This document shows, one piece after another, positions 1 to 8,254 of a DNA stretch of 64,000 nucleotides. Positions within the stretch are counted from its first letter, which is position 1; each line of letters starts with the position of its first letter. The position numbers and the translations under genes are program-made. Below the pieces are notes generated by a model, which saw only the letters and a program-made list of their open reading frames with translations, ran no database searches and was not told the origin of the DNA. This stretch comes from Enterococcus sp. 4G2_DIV0659 (lineage in GTDB: Bacteria; Bacillota; Bacilli; Lactobacillales; Enterococcaceae), in assembly GCF_002140715.2 (NCBI RefSeq), contig NZ_NGLE02000001.1, positions 848,001-912,000 on the forward strand. Direction: 5' to 3'.

Positions 1-147
1 CGATTGATCTTCCCGCCAAACTTTACCTCCTGGTCCAAAGGGATCAAACATGGTAATTTGTACTACTTGTTCATCCCTAGACCATTCAACGATACGCTCT
101 AATACCGAAAGTCCTCTAGGTCCGCCGCCAACAATCGCAATTTTCAT
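1..147 (-). CDS. FAD/NAD(P)-binding protein, N-terminal fragment cut by window edge
   Basis: The reading frame starts at ATG 147-145 and runs open for 49 codons off the left edge. The N-terminus MKIAIVGGGPRGLSVLERI has the GxGxxG-type dinucleotide-binding loop (residues 7-12) of a Rossmann fold. The shape resembles the large FAD/NAD(P)-binding proteins that begin with a GGGPRGLS motif. A strong ribosome binding site (AGGAGGGG) lies about 6-13 bases upstream, which supports the start. Substrate and pathway cannot be judged from 49 residues. Confidence 0.7.
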   Translation of the reverse strand, partial: MKIAIVGGGPRGLSVLERIVEWSRDEQVVQITMFDPFGPGGKVWREDQS

Positions 148-295
148 CTTGTCCCCTCCTTAATATGATTTTTTATCCAATTCATTCATTTTTCCAATCT
201 CTTCCAACCGTTAAATCATTTCTGTCATTTCATCTATAGTTTACCGCACTTACAAAAAAATGGAACCATTAAGGTTGTTAATTAGAAACAAAAAA

Positions 296-347
296 GCACA
301 GAGAAGTAAACGTTGTTCAATAGTTGAACCATCGTTTATCTCTGCGC
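296..347 (-). terminator. Rho-independent terminator of the rhodanese gene
   Basis: A long imperfect inverted repeat (GC-CAGAGA-TAAACG-GTTCAA arms around a TAG loop) begins just beyond the stop codon of the rhodanese gene. On the minus strand it is followed by a T run (complement of the A run at 289-295). Confidence 0.8.
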
Positions 348-355
348 TCCATTAG

Positions 356-754
356 TTACATGTTTTTCTTTTTCGTCTTACCAGTCCAACCATCATATCC
401 ACCTTTTAGGATATAAAGATCTTTGTAGCCATTTTTGCGTAATTGATTTGCCGTACGAATACTTAATGATTTTTTTTGATCATAAAGGTAAACCGGCTGA
501 TCTTTACGAATAGAATTCAAGGTCGTTTTAATTGTTGTGTACGGCATATTGCGCGCACCAAGAATGTGACCTGCATCAAAAGAGTCTTTTTCGCGAACGT
601 CAATAATTTGAGCTTTTCGCATGCCTTCTTTAAATTCGTCCTCTGTGATTACCTTAGCCGAACGTTTTGCCATAATGCGAAGATATAGCTCATTTGCCCC
701 CATTGCTAATAAAATTGCTAATAAAATAATGTTAATCGTCCATAAAACGTTCAT
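356..754 (-). CDS. Membrane-anchored rhodanese-like protein lacking the catalytic cysteine
   Basis: The product has 132 residues. Residues 4-19 form a hydrophobic N-terminal membrane anchor. A single rhodanese domain follows (about 34-125) with the family motifs IIDVRE (50-55) and AGHILGARNMP (61-71). In active rhodaneses the loop after the PVYLY strand starts with the sulfur-carrying cysteine. Here that position is Asp92 (YDQKKSLSIR), so persulfide transfer is not expected; a binding or scaffold role is an inference. The gene follows glcK by 15 bases, so it probably belongs to the same transcript, and it ends at a clear terminator. Such YqgQ/GlcK/rhodanese neighbourhoods are common in Firmicutes. 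Confidence 0.85.
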   Translation of the reverse strand: MNVLWTINIILLAILLAMGANELYLRIMAKRSAKVITEDEFKEGMRKAQIIDVREKDSFDAGHILGARNMPYTTIKTTLNSIRKDQPVYLYDQKKSLSIRTANQLRKNGYKDLYILKGGYDGWTGKTKKKNM

Positions 755-769
755 TCCAAAATCCCTTTC

Positions 770-1741
770 TTACTCTTTCTCCATAAATTGTAATGCTAGT
801 GATGCAGCACCGATCACACCAGCTTCGTTTCCTAGTTGAGCCAGTTTGATCTGTGTGCTGTTACGAACTTCTGGGAAAGTAAATTCTTCAAAATATTTTT
901 GAACACGGCTACGCAAAAATTCGCCTGCCGCCGATACGCCACCACCTATTACGATGCTTGACGGATTCAGTGTATTACCAATATTTCCAACTGCTAATCC
1001 TAAAAAATAGCATACGCGCTCAACAACCATCAAAGCAAATGGATCATCTGCTTGAGCAGATTCAAAGATATCTTTACTCGAAACATCCTGACCGTCATCG
1101 ATCGCTTGTTTCAATTTAGAATCACCTGCATATTCTTCTGACATATGACGAGCCACTCGAACAACACCTGTTGCGCTTGAAATAGTTTCCAGACAGCCGC
1201 GTTTGCCACACGTACATTCAAAACCCCCAGGATCTACTGTGACATGCCCAATCTCGCCTGCACAGCCATTTACGCCATGCAATAAGTTTCCTTCTGCGAT
1301 AATACCACCGCCAACGCCTGTACCAAGTGTGATAAACACAACGTCAGGATTATTTTCACCCGCACCTTTCCAGCGTTCACCTAAAGCTGCTACATTGGCA
1401 TCATTATCCAAAACAAACGGAATGCCTGTTGCCTCTTCAATTTGAGCTTTTACCTTTTGTTTTTTCGTCCAGTTAAGATTATAGGCACCAACCACTGTGC
1501 CTTTTTCAATATCTACGCTGCCTGGTGTTCCCATGCCGATTCCGATAAAATCTTCATGTTTCATCTCATAAAGAGAAAGACGATGATTGATTGACTCAAT
1601 GATGTCCGGCACAATATAACGACCTTCGTCTGAAACATTGGTTTCAATGCTCCATTTTTGCTGAACATCTCCATTTTTTGTTAAAATTGCAAACTTAATC
1701 GTTGTTCCGCCTAAATCAATCCCAATCAATTTCTTATCCAT
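770..1741 (-). CDS. glcK: Glucokinase, ROK family
   Basis: The product has 323 residues, usual for a ROK-type glucokinase, which phosphorylates cytosolic glucose to glucose-6-phosphate with ATP. The N-terminal phosphate loop is IGIDLGGTTIKF (7-18). LDNDANVAALGE contains the catalytic aspartate, and TLGTGVGGG is the second nucleotide motif. The zinc-binding signature CTCGKRGCLE with its upstream GEIGH histidine is intact. The ATG directly abuts the TAA stop of yqgQ, indicating translational coupling. This gene would feed glycolysis with non-PTS glucose, for example from disaccharide hydrolysis. Confidence 0.95.
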   Translation of the reverse strand: MDKKLIGIDLGGTTIKFAILTKNGDVQQKWSIETNVSDEGRYIVPDIIESINHRLSLYEMKHEDFIGIGMGTPGSVDIEKGTVVGAYNLNWTKKQKVKAQIEEATGIPFVLDNDANVAALGERWKGAGENNPDVVFITLGTGVGGGIIAEGNLLHGVNGCAGEIGHVTVDPGGFECTCGKRGCLETISSATGVVRVARHMSEEYAGDSKLKQAIDDGQDVSSKDIFESAQADDPFALMVVERVCYFLGLAVGNIGNTLNPSSIVIGGGVSAAGEFLRSRVQKYFEEFTFPEVRNSTQIKLAQLGNEAGVIGAASLALQFMEKE

Positions 1742-1960
1742 TTACTCGGTTCCTTTCTCAGTTGCTCTGCTTTCTTCAATTCGATGCTCTCGTTGCAAAA
1801 CACTTCTTGCGTGGAGATAGGTGTCTCTATCAATCAAGTGACCTTCATAAATATTTTTTAATTCAATCATCATCAACTCGATATCATAAATTCTGGCACC
1901 TACATAAATGTAAATGCCGAATTGTTTAAATAACTGCTGTACATCGTATAACGTTTCCAT
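1742..1960 (-). CDS. yqgQ: YqgQ family protein (DUF910)
   Basis: A 72-residue protein starting METLYDVQQLFKQFGIYIYV, with the pattern of the short YqgQ/DUF910 family: a small helical protein of unknown function found between the rhomboid protease and glucokinase genes in Bacillus and Enterococcus. The charged C-terminal tail looks disordered. Its stop codon touches the glcK start, and it lies 17 bases after the rhomboid gene, so gluP-yqgQ-glcK probably form one operon. No enzymatic motif is visible. Confidence 0.85.
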   Translation of the reverse strand: METLYDVQQLFKQFGIYIYVGARIYDIELMMIELKNIYEGHLIDRDTYLHARSVLQREHRIEESRATEKGTE

Positions 1961-1977
1961 TTGAATGCACTTCCTTA

Positions 1978-2688
1978 TTATACAAGTAAACCGAATTTTT
2001 TAAAACCCAAGGCCAAACAAACTGCTAATATAAATACAAAAATAATCCCTGAGATGATTCGTTCGTGAATATTGAACTCTTCTGCTCGATCTGGTACAGC
2101 CAATGCCGAAGCCACTAAAAGTCCACCGATCAAACCACCGATATGTCCCATAATATCTACTGAACTGCTGAACAAGTTAAAAATTAAGTTGATTCCAATA
2201 AATGTTGCATAGCGTTGAACCATAAAGGAGATTGCTGGATTATTTCTAAAATGACGTCCTAAAATCACAAACGCTCCAAACAACCCGAATAAGGAGGTGC
2301 TTGCTCCTGCCGAAATACTAAGAGGTGAGCCAAAAGTAAAGCTAACAATATTACCAGCAATTCCGCTCAACAAATAAATAACAAGATAACGCCAATGACC
2401 ATAAATACTCTCAACTTGTGTCCCCACATAATAAAGTGTTACCATGTTTACAACAAAATGCAACCAGCCAATATGTAAAAACATTGGTGTAAAGAAACGC
2501 CAATACTCCTGTAGATTAAGGATTTCTCCGCGAGACATTGCGCCCCAACGAATTAAGTTCATACTATTCTCTGAACCACCTGATAGTTCCATTCCTAAAA
2601 AAACAATTGTCGTAATCCCTAATAAAATATAGGTAATCAATGGTTGTTTCAATAGGCGTTTTACTTTCATTTGTGTTTGATAATTCAT
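1978..2688 (-). CDS. gluP: Rhomboid family intramembrane serine protease
   Basis: The product has 236 residues with about seven hydrophobic segments. The catalytic serine sits in GASTSLFG (about residue 131) and the catalytic histidine in MGHIGGLIGG (about residue 182). HIGWLHFVVNM on an earlier helix carries the conserved His/Asn pair of rhomboids. These proteases cleave membrane proteins within or near the membrane. B. subtilis GluP (YqgP) is the closest known relative and occupies the same gene neighbourhood. The usual N-terminal cytosolic domain of B. subtilis GluP is missing: only about 15 residues precede the first helix. The ribosome binding site overlaps the stop codon of the upstream gene. 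Confidence 0.93.
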   Translation of the reverse strand: MNYQTQMKVKRLLKQPLITYILLGITTIVFLGMELSGGSENSMNLIRWGAMSRGEILNLQEYWRFFTPMFLHIGWLHFVVNMVTLYYVGTQVESIYGHWRYLVIYLLSGIAGNIVSFTFGSPLSISAGASTSLFGLFGAFVILGRHFRNNPAISFMVQRYATFIGINLIFNLFSSSVDIMGHIGGLIGGLLVASALAVPDRAEEFNIHERIISGIIFVFILAVCLALGFKKFGLLV

Positions 2689-2697
2689 AGCTTCCTC

Positions 2698-3237
2698 CTA
2701 GCTGATAAATAATTGTTTTACAGGTAAATCAAAAGGCTCTACCTGCCAATTTTCTTGAATCTGTTCACTGAATACCAAACTACATGTTTCCCCCTGATAC
2801 TTTTGAAGAAAACGATCATAATAGCCTCCCCCAAAACCAATCCGAAATCCCTCTCGTGTAAACACAATACCTGGTACAATCAACAAATCGATTGTTTTAA
2901 CAGATACACTTGGTTCACCTACTGGCTCTTCCACGCCAAATGTGGTCTTTTGAAAGAGGGTTTCCGGCACTACTTTATGAAACTGCAATGTGCCATTTGT
3001 CCCTGTTGTCGGCATTAACATCTGTTTGCCTTCTTCCCAGCCTTTTTCACATAAAAGCTGGGTATTAAATTCAAAAGACATAGATTTTGTAATGGCTATT
3101 ATTTGAGCATTCTGCCAAGATTGATCGGCAAAAAGTGCCTGACTGATACAATGTTCTTTTTCTATTTTAAGAGACGGATGTGCATGAAGCCATTTCAAAT
3201 TTTCTAACCCAAGTTTTCTTAAACGCACTTTTTCCAT
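2698..3237 (-). CDS. yqgN: 5-formyltetrahydrofolate cyclo-ligase
   Basis: The enzyme converts 5-formyl-tetrahydrofolate to 5,10-methenyl-tetrahydrofolate with ATP, recovering stored folate. I place the start at ATG 3237 (MEKVRLRKLG), behind an AGGAGGG site, giving 179 residues, the normal family size. The frame is open about 34 codons further upstream, but that extension has no ribosome binding site and no family-like sequence. The C-terminal signature GFGGGYYDRFL and the LIVPGIVF strand are characteristic. The protein is cysteine-poor and soluble. It is the first gene of the run into gluP, yqgQ and glcK. Confidence 0.9.
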   Translation of the reverse strand: MEKVRLRKLGLENLKWLHAHPSLKIEKEHCISQALFADQSWQNAQIIAITKSMSFEFNTQLLCEKGWEEGKQMLMPTTGTNGTLQFHKVVPETLFQKTTFGVEEPVGEPSVSVKTIDLLIVPGIVFTREGFRIGFGGGYYDRFLQKYQGETCSLVFSEQIQENWQVEPFDLPVKQLFIS

Positions 3238-3347
3238 CCAATCCCTCCTAAAAATTAGAATTAAAATGTCCCCTTTAACGTACAATTTTTCCTTTTTATC
3301 CTTACTCTGTAGTTTATAGAAAAACCGTCTAAATAGCAAACTGATTT

Positions 3348-4280
3348 CTATTCTTTAGAGGAGATAGCCAAACATTTTTCTAACCAGCTACTAATTGCTT
3401 TATAAACCGAAAGCTTTTCCTCTTCTAACAAAATTTCATGACGTAATTCAGAAAACAAAACTAAAGAAACATCCTGTACTTCTGCCTTATCTAACTCTTT
3501 GGCTACTTGTCTAGGACCTTTACCAAAATCTCCAACTGGATCTTGTTCTCCACTAATAACTAATATCGGTAATGTATTCTCTATATTACAAGCCCATCCC
3601 TTGCGATTTGCTCCATCAACTAATCGGAATAATGTATAAAAACCATTATTCGTAAATGTAAAACCAGTAAGCGGATGTTCTTCATACTCTCTAACATTTT
3701 TTTGATCTTTACTTAACCAGTTAAACGGACTAGGTTCTGGAAATTGTTTACTGAAAGAGCCGAAAGCTAACTTGTCTATCCATTTATTTACTTTTTCAGG
3801 GGCTGTTTTGTTCAATCCTTGAGTTACAGAAAGCGCCAGCGGAAGCATCGAAGCCTTTTTACCTGTCCCCATAAAAATCGCTCCGTTTATCTCCGGTTTG
3901 TAAAGTTGTAAATAATTTCTCAACGCAAACGAACCCATGCTATGACCTAACATAAAATGAGGAAGTTGCGGATAATTCTCTGTAATCCATTCTTTTACAA
4001 AATGAATATCTTCTAACACAAAGCTGACTGAATCACCTTTACCGAAATATCCATGTCTCGGGTTGTCTTTTGCGACTGACTCTCCATGTCCTAGATGATC
4101 GTGTCCGACTACAATATATCCTAATTGATTTAAATAGCGCGCAAAATTATCATATCGTTCAATATATTCAGCCATTCCATGAATAATTTGAACGACAGCG
4201 ATTGGCGTTTTTTTTGTTGACCAGCAAATAAAATGGCTCTCCGTCTCTTGATCTGCTGATAAAAAAGTCTGGTGGTTCAT
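3348..4280 (-). CDS. Alpha/beta hydrolase, lysophospholipase/monoacylglycerol lipase type
   Basis: A 310-residue soluble hydrolase. The nucleophile elbow is LGHSMGSFA, the oxyanion-loop region HGMAEYIERY, and the GHDHLGHG segment is typical of the PldB/monoglyceride lipase group. The acid lies around ISGEQDPVGDFG and the histidine in LRHEIL. I prefer the start MNHQTFLS at 4280; a second ATG at 4286 is also possible, and the further upstream extension lacks a ribosome binding site. No signal peptide is visible, so it probably acts in the cytosol or at the inner membrane face. The natural substrate is unknown. Confidence 0.82.
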   Translation of the reverse strand: MNHQTFLSADQETESHFICWSTKKTPIAVVQIIHGMAEYIERYDNFARYLNQLGYIVVGHDHLGHGESVAKDNPRHGYFGKGDSVSFVLEDIHFVKEWITENYPQLPHFMLGHSMGSFALRNYLQLYKPEINGAIFMGTGKKASMLPLALSVTQGLNKTAPEKVNKWIDKLAFGSFSKQFPEPSPFNWLSKDQKNVREYEEHPLTGFTFTNNGFYTLFRLVDGANRKGWACNIENTLPILVISGEQDPVGDFGKGPRQVAKELDKAEVQDVSLVLFSELRHEILLEEEKLSVYKAISSWLEKCLAISSKE

Positions 4281-4286
4281 TTTCAT

Positions 4287-4604
4287 CCCTCTTCTCGATT
4301 GATAGTTTTTATTATAAAGTATTCTTAGTAAATGAAATAGTGAAATGAGCATTTTTTTTATTTTACTTTCACGATTATATTTAAGAAGGTAATTATAGAA
4401 GATATTGGTTTAGATTCATTTTTTTATTAATAGGTTATATGAGCACTAGTGATAAATTGACGAACATTCACTGATTTCAAAAAAAACGGAGATAAAAGTA
4501 TCTCTTTTATATATCTTTAGACAAAAAATCACGATTTTTTTAATCGTAACTGCACTAAAAATAGTTTTTAGACTAATCTACTTCAAAGAGGTATCCAAAA
4601 AAAA
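4287..4604. other. Intergenic region, no gene seen
   Basis: AT-rich DNA between the hydrolase promoter and the decayed LXG remnant. It contains two small perfect stem-loops: GAGATA/TATCTC near 4493-4508 and ACGATT/AATCGT near 4532-4548. Neither has a convincing gene to terminate. No supported open frame was found. Confidence 0.5.
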
Positions 4605-4725
4605 GGTCGCATTTTGTTCATAGAATAATCCGTCTATCCCTTTTGGACGATTGTCTACATCAGGTTGTTTATCCTCATTGAGCGCGTCAAGTTGCTTCTT
4701 TATTTTTAATTGATTAATACGTATG
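4605..4725 (-). pseudogene. Decayed fourth LXG toxin cassette remnant
   Basis: Two short stretches match the conserved middle part of the full-length LXG gene: 4605-4650 corresponds to the RPKGIDELFYEQNAT segment, and 4651-4715 to the LDALNEDKQPDV segment. The roughly 150 bases that separate these segments in the intact gene are missing. The junction falls where the intact gene carries two copies of CGATCGCCT, so a deletion between short direct repeats is the simplest explanation. No toxin or immunity part remains. Confidence 0.8.
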
Positions 4726-5050
4726 ACTTCTCCAGAACTTCTATCATTTTAAACTAAGAATTTCTCTATGCTTTGATAGGGCTCTGTTTCAATCACATAG
4801 AAAAAACTAGAGGTATTTTCCTCTAGGCTTCATAAATTCGATTTAATTCTTTCGATTTTCTTTGCTAACATTAATCGACAAAGAGAGCATTTTTTTAGCT
4901 GATACTACTTCAAAAAATCATCCCAAGATTAGAAAAGTCCCTTGATTTTTTTACAATCATCTGTTGGCAACTTGATTAGTGAGTGACTGTTTACTAGTCG
5001 AGGCTTTATCACTTGATTACCAATTTCGTGATAGAATGCCTTTTTATCTT
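4726..5050. repeat. Inter-cassette spacer repeat, copy C
   Basis: This spacer is closely similar over its length to the one at 6300-6625. Shared parts include a hairpin around a CCTCTAGG core (4795-4832), a GATTTAATTCTTTCGATTTT block, and a terminal 120-base block holding two stem-loops. On the plus strand the last stem (CTTTATCAC with an imperfect GTGATAGAATG partner) runs into a T run. It sits between immunity gene 3 and the LXG remnant. Confidence 0.8.
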
Positions 5051-5084
5051 ATTATTGCATCCATACACTAAAACATAAATTTTT

Positions 5085-5432
5085 TTAATATCCCAAAGAT
5101 ATTAGAAGTTCTGTTCCAGCTTCTCTACATTTTTTCCATTCATTAGCATTTCTTAATGCTTCTTCACACCAAAGTGACTTATCCTTACTCATATCATTTA
5201 ATTTTTCATCAATAACTAAAAATTTCTGATACTGGACTAAAGTTATCCAATCATTTTCAAATAATTCTTTTGCATAATTTAATGTAATATCAGAAAAATC
5301 TGAAGCTATTTCATCAGCAACTGGAAAACCTTTTAATTTTTTTATTTGTTCCTCTGCTGGCATTGAAAATTCTTGAAGATTTTCGACAACTCTGTTATAT
5401 AACATTGTCAATTTTTCTATGTCTTCAGTCAT
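5085..5432 (-). CDS. Putative immunity protein of orphan LXG cassette 3
   Basis: A 115-residue, acidic, mostly helical soluble protein with no signal peptide. Its ATG overlaps the stop codon of the toxin fragment upstream (ATGA overlap at 5429-5432), the usual arrangement for a toxin-immunity pair. I do not recognise the family. Function is inferred only from position: binding and neutralising the toxin domain at the C-terminus of the preceding frame. Because the toxin half has no start codon, this gene may protect against sibling strains rather than against a self-made toxin. Confidence 0.72.
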   Translation of the reverse strand: MTEDIEKLTMLYNRVVENLQEFSMPAEEQIKKLKGFPVADEIASDFSDITLNYAKELFENDWITLVQYQKFLVIDEKLNDMSKDKSLWCEEALRNANEWKKCREAGTELLISLGY

Positions 5433-6271
5433 TCTTTCACAACCTTTCCATTCGTATAAATTCTAGTAATTCCATGTTCTGGGGAAGATACTTTGTAATA
5501 TGGCAACTCGCCATGATGACCACCACCAGGATGATATTGAATATATCTTGAGCTTCCACTAGTTCCTGCTGGAGGATTCATGCTAAATCCTCCACCTTGT
5601 TCATAAGGAATGCCCGCATTCCCACCTTTTTTCAAAGGAGTTACTATCCATCCCTCTTTCTTTACAAAATCAACAATATCTGTAGGATTAACATTAGTCA
5701 AAGAACTAGGTGTATTTATTATGTCATCTATTGAATTAACTGGATTTTTCCACTGAACATTCCCAGCTCCATATTTATCTTTAAAATAATTATTCCAATC
5801 TTTTCCAGATACAGGATTCTCCGCACCGAAATCTGTTTTAGAGGGGTTAACCTCACCAGCATTTCTAGGCGTCGCATTTTTGACTTTCCCTACATTAATT
5901 ACACCTTTGGCCATCACACCGAGCGTAATCATGCCATTCGCCAACAAGGAAGCTTTTCCAATCATTTCCATTGTTGTTAATTTCTTTCCTGTTACACTGT
6001 CAATTCCCGTTTTTAATTCTTTTATCAGGGTCGCATTTTGTTCATAGAATAATTCGTCTATCCCTTTTGGACGATCGCCTTGAATGAAACTTAAGCCGTA
6101 TTCATCAATCATTCGACTAAGCCATTTATTATAGGCTAAAGTGACATCGATATCTGCTGCGGTGGCGAAATTCTTTCCTTTTTCCACCCATAGCCACATT
6201 TTACCATAGCCTAAATCAATTAGTTTATATTCTCGACCGCCTACATCCGGTTGTTTATCCTCATTGAGCAC
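5429..6271 (-). CDS. Orphan LXG cassette 3: truncated LXG/pre-toxin segment with its own C-terminal toxin domain
   Basis: The frame carries the conserved middle of the full LXG protein (from LNEDKQPDVG to VKNATPRNAG, about 140 residues). A different C-terminal domain of about 140 residues follows, ending in a Gly/His-rich stretch (YIQYHPGGGHHGELPYY) and KVSSPEHGITRIY. The nominal start is a GTG inside conserved coding sequence without a ribosome binding site. The open frame extends only a little further, to a TAG near 6330, and has no ATG. It is therefore most likely silent until recombined onto a full LXG head. The toxin activity is not assigned; the His-rich motif suggests a metal- or base-dependent nuclease, which is a guess. 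Confidence 0.75.
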   Translation of the reverse strand: MLNEDKQPDVGGREYKLIDLGYGKMWLWVEKGKNFATAADIDVTLAYNKWLSRMIDEYGLSFIQGDRPKGIDELFYEQNATLIKELKTGIDSVTGKKLTTMEMIGKASLLANGMITLGVMAKGVINVGKVKNATPRNAGEVNPSKTDFGAENPVSGKDWNNYFKDKYGAGNVQWKNPVNSIDDIINTPSSLTNVNPTDIVDFVKKEGWIVTPLKKGGNAGIPYEQGGGFSMNPPAGTSGSSRYIQYHPGGGHHGELPYYKVSSPEHGITRIYTNGKVVKE

Positions 6272-6299
6272 GTCAAGTTGCTTCTTTATTTTTAATTGA

Positions 6300-6625
6300 T
6301 TAATACATATAACTTCTATAATTTTAAACTAAGAATTTCTCTATGCTTTAATATGACTCTATCTCAATCACATAGAAAAACCTAGAAGCATTTTCCTCTA
6401 GGTTTCATAAATTCGATTTAATTCTTTCGATTTTCTTTACCAACATTAGTTGACAAAGAGATCAATTTCTAGCTGATAACATGTCAAGGAATCCTCCCAA
6501 TATTAGAAAAGTCTCTTGAGATTTTGTACAATTAACTGTTGGCAACTTGATTAGTGAGTTCACTCTTACTAGTCAAGGCTCTATCTTCTTGATTCCCCTC
6601 GTGTTATAGAGTGCCTTTTTTATTT
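6300..6625. repeat. Inter-cassette spacer repeat, copy B
   Basis: The counterpart of 4726-5050 with scattered substitutions. It contains the CCTAGA/TCTAGG hairpin (about 6376-6412), which on the minus strand is followed by TTTTTC and could act as a terminator. The end block has two stem-loops close to the stop of immunity gene 2. In that block one stem is GGC-CTCTAT/ATAGAG-CC, where the other copies have a CTTTATCAC-type stem, so base pairs change while pairing is kept. Confidence 0.8.
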
Positions 6626-6637
6626 CTTTTCCAAGAC

Positions 6638-7111
6638 TTACTCAATAGTAATTTTATTGTCATCTAAAACTTTAAAAAAATTGTTGCTATCTATACTATC
6701 TCTATAGAAAAGAGTAAACAAGTCACCTTCTATAAGATTAAATTCAATTAATACACTGTCATTAATGTTTTCTTCTATATCTCCTAAACTAGGGATAAAT
6801 TCACTACCACATAAAACCACTGCAATGCTTAATTCCCATACAGTTCTGCACTGTTTCAAAATATTAATTATTTCATTAAAGTCTATTTTTATACCATGTG
6901 CATCTTTTACTAAATTATTAAAATCAAAAACCTTCTCACTAAATAGACCTTTTTCTTCGGAAAATCTTTCTTGGTCATTTGGAACTGCATTAATTGTTCC
7001 AATAGAAAATTTCTCAATTCCTGTACTCTCTTCCATAGACTTTAAAATTTCAATTAAAAATTCAGCATTATAGTTTGCATCATTATACGTACAATCAATT
7101 TTTTTTAGCAT
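6638..7111 (-). CDS. Putative immunity protein of orphan LXG cassette 2
   Basis: A 157-residue acidic soluble protein starting MLKKIDCTYNDANYN. I choose ATG 7111 because an AGGAGAG site precedes it; the frame continues upstream into the toxin gene without a start signal. It begins 10 bases after the toxin fragment stop. No family was recognised and no membrane segment is seen. The position immediately 3' of a toxin domain is the only argument for an immunity role. Like cassette 3, it could still be expressed by read-through from the intact operon upstream. Confidence 0.72.
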   Translation of the reverse strand: MLKKIDCTYNDANYNAEFLIEILKSMEESTGIEKFSIGTINAVPNDQERFSEEKGLFSEKVFDFNNLVKDAHGIKIDFNEIINILKQCRTVWELSIAVVLCGSEFIPSLGDIEENINDSVLIEFNLIEGDLFTLFYRDSIDSNNFFKVLDDNKITIE

Positions 7112-7121
7112 ACTTTCTCTC

Positions 7122-8108
7122 CTATTTTGAAAATGGTGGATTGATATCAAACTTATGATCAACTTTTTTTCCTAGAGGAAATTCAGCATCATAAATGTAT
7201 TCATGCCAATGAGGAGCACTATGTGAATCAGGTCTTCCATGATCTGTGTAATCGACCCACCCTTTTTCTCTTCCATATTGATCATAAAATTTAGTTTGTT
7301 TTAAATTACCTAGGTCATCAAATTTATCTAATGAACTAGTTCCAGGTTCAACTCTGCTAGGTAGTCTATTGTTCTTATAATACTCTTCTGGTAAGAACGG
7401 TTCTGTAGCAAAATCATTTGGCTGTTTTACAGATTCAGCCCCACCAGCTTTCTCACCAGCATTTCTAGGCGTCGCGTTTTTGACTTTCCCTACATTAACT
7501 ACACCTTTGGCCATCACACCGAGCGTAATCATGCCATTCGCCAACAAGGAAGCTTTTCCAAGCATTTCCGCTTGAGTTAATTTCTTTCCTGTTACACTGT
7601 CAATTCCCGTTTTTAATTCTTTTATCAGGGTCGCATTTTGTTCATAGAATAATTCGTCTATCCCTTTTGGACGATCGCCTTGAATGAAACTTAAGCCATA
7701 TTTATCAATCATTTGACTAAGCCACTTATTATAGGCTAAGGTGACATCGATATCTGCTGCGGTGGCGAAATTCTTTCCTTTTTCCACCCATAGCCACATT
7801 TTACCATATCCCAAATCAATTAGTTTATATTCTCGATCGCCTACATCTGGTTGTTTATCCTCATTGAGTGCGTCAAGTTGCTTCTTTTCTTTTAATTGAT
7901 TAAACCAGCTACTATCAACGCCTGCAGGTAATTGATACGTACCATCACTATTGACGACTGTATTATTTAGTACCATGACACCTTGCATGGCAATCTTCAT
8001 ATCGTTTAAGCTACTAGCAAATAGACTGTTGGTTTGTGAAGAGAATTGATGGAGTTTTTCTAGCTTCTTTTGTAATTCTCGGATATCCTCTTCAAACGTA
8101 TTGGACAT
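7122..8108 (-). CDS. Orphan LXG cassette 2: truncated LXG protein with a distinct toxin domain
   Basis: From residue 1 (MSNTFEEDI) the frame is nearly identical to residues 149-380 of the full LXG protein at 8903-10396. It covers the end of the LXG helices and the pre-toxin region to VKNATPRNAG. After this junction the sequence is unrelated: about 105 residues ending with DYTDHGRPDSHSAPHWHEY and a basic tail. This His-rich segment resembles motifs of polymorphic toxin domains, possibly the type-24 group (tentative). The first ATG is an internal methionine of the intact gene, has no ribosome binding site, and a TGA closes the frame about 60 bases upstream. It is best read as a silent donor cassette. 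Confidence 0.78.
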   Translation of the reverse strand: MSNTFEEDIRELQKKLEKLHQFSSQTNSLFASSLNDMKIAMQGVMVLNNTVVNSDGTYQLPAGVDSSWFNQLKEKKQLDALNEDKQPDVGDREYKLIDLGYGKMWLWVEKGKNFATAADIDVTLAYNKWLSQMIDKYGLSFIQGDRPKGIDELFYEQNATLIKELKTGIDSVTGKKLTQAEMLGKASLLANGMITLGVMAKGVVNVGKVKNATPRNAGEKAGGAESVKQPNDFATEPFLPEEYYKNNRLPSRVEPGTSSLDKFDDLGNLKQTKFYDQYGREKGWVDYTDHGRPDSHSAPHWHEYIYDAEFPLGKKVDHKFDINPPFSK

Positions 8109-8169
8109 ACGATTCAGTTTGTTTTGAACGTCTAATAAGCCATCTAAGACTTTTTTATTTTGATGTACG

Positions 8170-8212
8170 AAAAAACGGTATCAGTAGTTGGTTCCTTACT
8201 AATACCGTTTCA
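8170..8212 (-). terminator. Rho-independent terminator after LXG immunity gene 1
   Basis: A perfect AAACGGTAT/ATACCGTTT stem with an inner pairing of the loop. On the minus strand it is followed by TTTTTT. It closes the transcript of the intact LXG operon about 190 bases after the immunity gene and would keep the orphan cassettes untranscribed. Confidence 0.75.
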
Positions 8213-8254
8213 TTTACTTCACATTTTCTATCTGAATTACTGCAATTAAAATAA

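Noticed and set aside
3238..3339. N-terminal extension of the folate cyclo-ligase
   Set aside because: The added 34 residues are Lys/Ile/Phe-rich without a ribosome binding site; ATG 3237 has AGGAGGG and gives the family length.
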